This document shows, piece by piece, positions 63,351 through 64,000 of a stretch of 64,000 bases of DNA. Each line of letters starts with the position of its first letter. Positions within the stretch are counted from its first letter, which is position 1. Origin of the DNA: DATIXJ01 sp035518715 (lineage in GTDB: Bacteria > Bacteroidota > Ignavibacteria > UBA10030 > SZUA-254); NCBI GenBank assembly GCA_035518715.1, contig DATIXJ010000043.1, positions 1 to 64,000 on the forward strand, read 5' to 3'. The notes beneath the pieces were generated by a model, which saw only the letters and a program-made list of their open reading frames with translations, made no database searches and was not told the DNA's origin. The translations under genes were made by a program, and so were the position numbers.

Positions 63351-63385
63351 TCTGTTTTCGAGCCGCACTGGTGAATGATTTCTTC

Positions 63386-63790
63386 CTACCCGATCTTCAT
63401 CCTCATCGTGACATTTGAGCCGCCGGCAGTACGGGCAAACTCTACAGAATCCATAAGCGAGCGCATGAGGAACACGCCGCGCCCGTTTTCCCGCAGGAGG
63501 TTCTCTTCCGCAAGAGGATCGGGAATCGTCGAAGGATCCACACCCACCCCTTCATCATCAATCCGGACAATAAGGAACGCATGATTCAGTTCACACGTGA
63601 GCGTGATCTTCTTGTTGGGGTCCCGTTTATTACCGTGGATGATACCGTTGTTCACCGCCTCGGTCGTCGCCACCAGCAGTTTGTTGAATGCTGCTTCACT
63701 CAGCTTCAGCCGTTTATTGAGACGAAGGAGAAAACCCTCGACCTTCGTGATCTGTTGCGGCTCGCTTGCAAGAACAAGAACAACCTTCAT
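63386..63790 (-). CDS. RsbW-like anti-sigma serine kinase / HATPase
   Basis: 134 residues of the histidine-kinase-like ATPase fold: N-box EAVNNGIIHGN, D/G-box DDEGVGVDPSTIPDP and G-box ENGRGVFLMRSLMD. RsbW/SpoIIAB-type kinases switch sigma factors or partner antagonists. The ATG at 63790 has AGGA four bases upstream; a GTG at 63808 would add six residues. No anti-sigma antagonist lies nearby. Confidence 0.88.
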   Translation of the reverse strand: MKVVLVLASEPQQITKVEGFLLRLNKRLKLSEAAFNKLLVATTEAVNNGIIHGNKRDPNKKITLTCELNHAFLIVRIDDEGVGVDPSTIPDPLAEENLLRENGRGVFLMRSLMDSVEFARTAGGSNVTMRMKIG

Positions 63791-63820
63791 ATTTTCCTGT
63801 TGCGACACGTTCCCTGCTGA

Positions 63821-64000
63821 TCAAATTCGTACGTTGAGATAGAGCGTCATGGTTGTCAGTCCGCGGTCGGGCTGACCGGTTTGCGTCTGGCGTTCATACC
63901 ATCCCTGAAGAGCGAGCTCAGTCCGGGCACCAACATTCATTGAAATAGCCGCCAAAGGTCCGGTACTGTGGAGCAGATTCTCCAGGGTGCGGTCGGCACC
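63821..64000 (-). CDS. C-terminal fragment of an outer-membrane barrel protein
   Basis: Open reading frame running off the window. The last 59 residues include GPLAAISMNVGARTELALQGWYE and end in the strand LTTMTLYLNVRI, which is typical of a barrel C-terminus. Partial at its N-terminus because the window ends here; its stop is 30 bases before the ATG of the RsbW-like gene on the same strand. Confidence 0.6.
   Translation of the reverse strand, partial: GADRTLENLLHSTGPLAAISMNVGARTELALQGWYERQTQTGQPDRGLTTMTLYLNVRI

Noticed and set aside
1..64000. tRNA, rRNA, CRISPR, phage or insertion sequences
   Set aside because: None seen: genes are tightly packed, composition is even, no transposase-like or repeat arrays were found.

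Overview
The window looks like a chromosomal segment of an FCB-group bacterium, most likely an Ignavibacteria- or Kapabacteria-like lineage of the Bacteroidota. The evidence is a subtilase with a type IX secretion (T9SS) C-terminal domain (56462-58546), a PorV/PorQ-family outer-membrane protein (19012-20046), a CoaBC with Bacteroidota-like motif variants, menaquinone synthesis by the futalosine route, and promoters spaced like the Bacteroidota -33/-7 type. Composition is even at an estimated 54-56% GC. I see no tRNA, rRNA, CRISPR array, phage or insertion sequence, and no gene-free stretch over 300 bases.

Layout: 1-4892 is a forward housekeeping run (acpP-fabF-rnc-CoA-binding protein-BamA-like barrel-rsmE). 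4899-7912 is a reverse histidine/folate set (hutI, glutamate formimidoyltransferase, cyclodeaminase). 8041-11755 holds ada, dxr and rseP. 11872-18458 is a four-gene envelope block: an exported protein, a FecR-domain protein, a large outer-membrane protein and a CHASE2 adenylate cyclase. 18461-21883 (reverse) has dnaX, a PorV-like protein and a lipoprotein. 22171-28985 (forward) has an adenosine-specific kinase, hutU, a DUF5700-like peptidase, two linked unknown genes and a GNAT acetyltransferase. 29003-35203 is a reverse operon yicC-gmk-rpoZ-coaBC-udg-dnaB-DUF1460. It diverges from an NFACT/RqcH-like gene across a region with DnaA-box-like sites.

37170-42616 mixes a barrel protein, an ArsC-like protein, SixA, an EF-hand-like exported protein, tag, a TrpF-like protein, gpmA and mqnD. 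42677-51055 (reverse) is a menaquinone cluster: UbiA, UbiX and UbiD family proteins, a beta-propeller lipoprotein, an MqnE-MqnA fusion, MqnC and an exported coiled-coil protein. 51263-60722 (forward) is an envelope-biogenesis series: three parvulin/SurA-like chaperones, MoxR, the T9SS subtilase and a VWA-like membrane protein. The end holds a 38-residue membrane protein, a lone receiver domain, rplU-rpmA, mdh, an RsbW-like kinase and the C-terminus of a barrel protein.

The parts worth most attention are the FecR/outer-membrane/CHASE2-cyclase block, the translationally coupled zinc-ribbon pair at 25803-28294, the menaquinone operon with its fused enzyme and embedded lipoprotein, the DnaA-box cluster at 35277-35371, and a recurrent TTG-N20-TA promoter layout.
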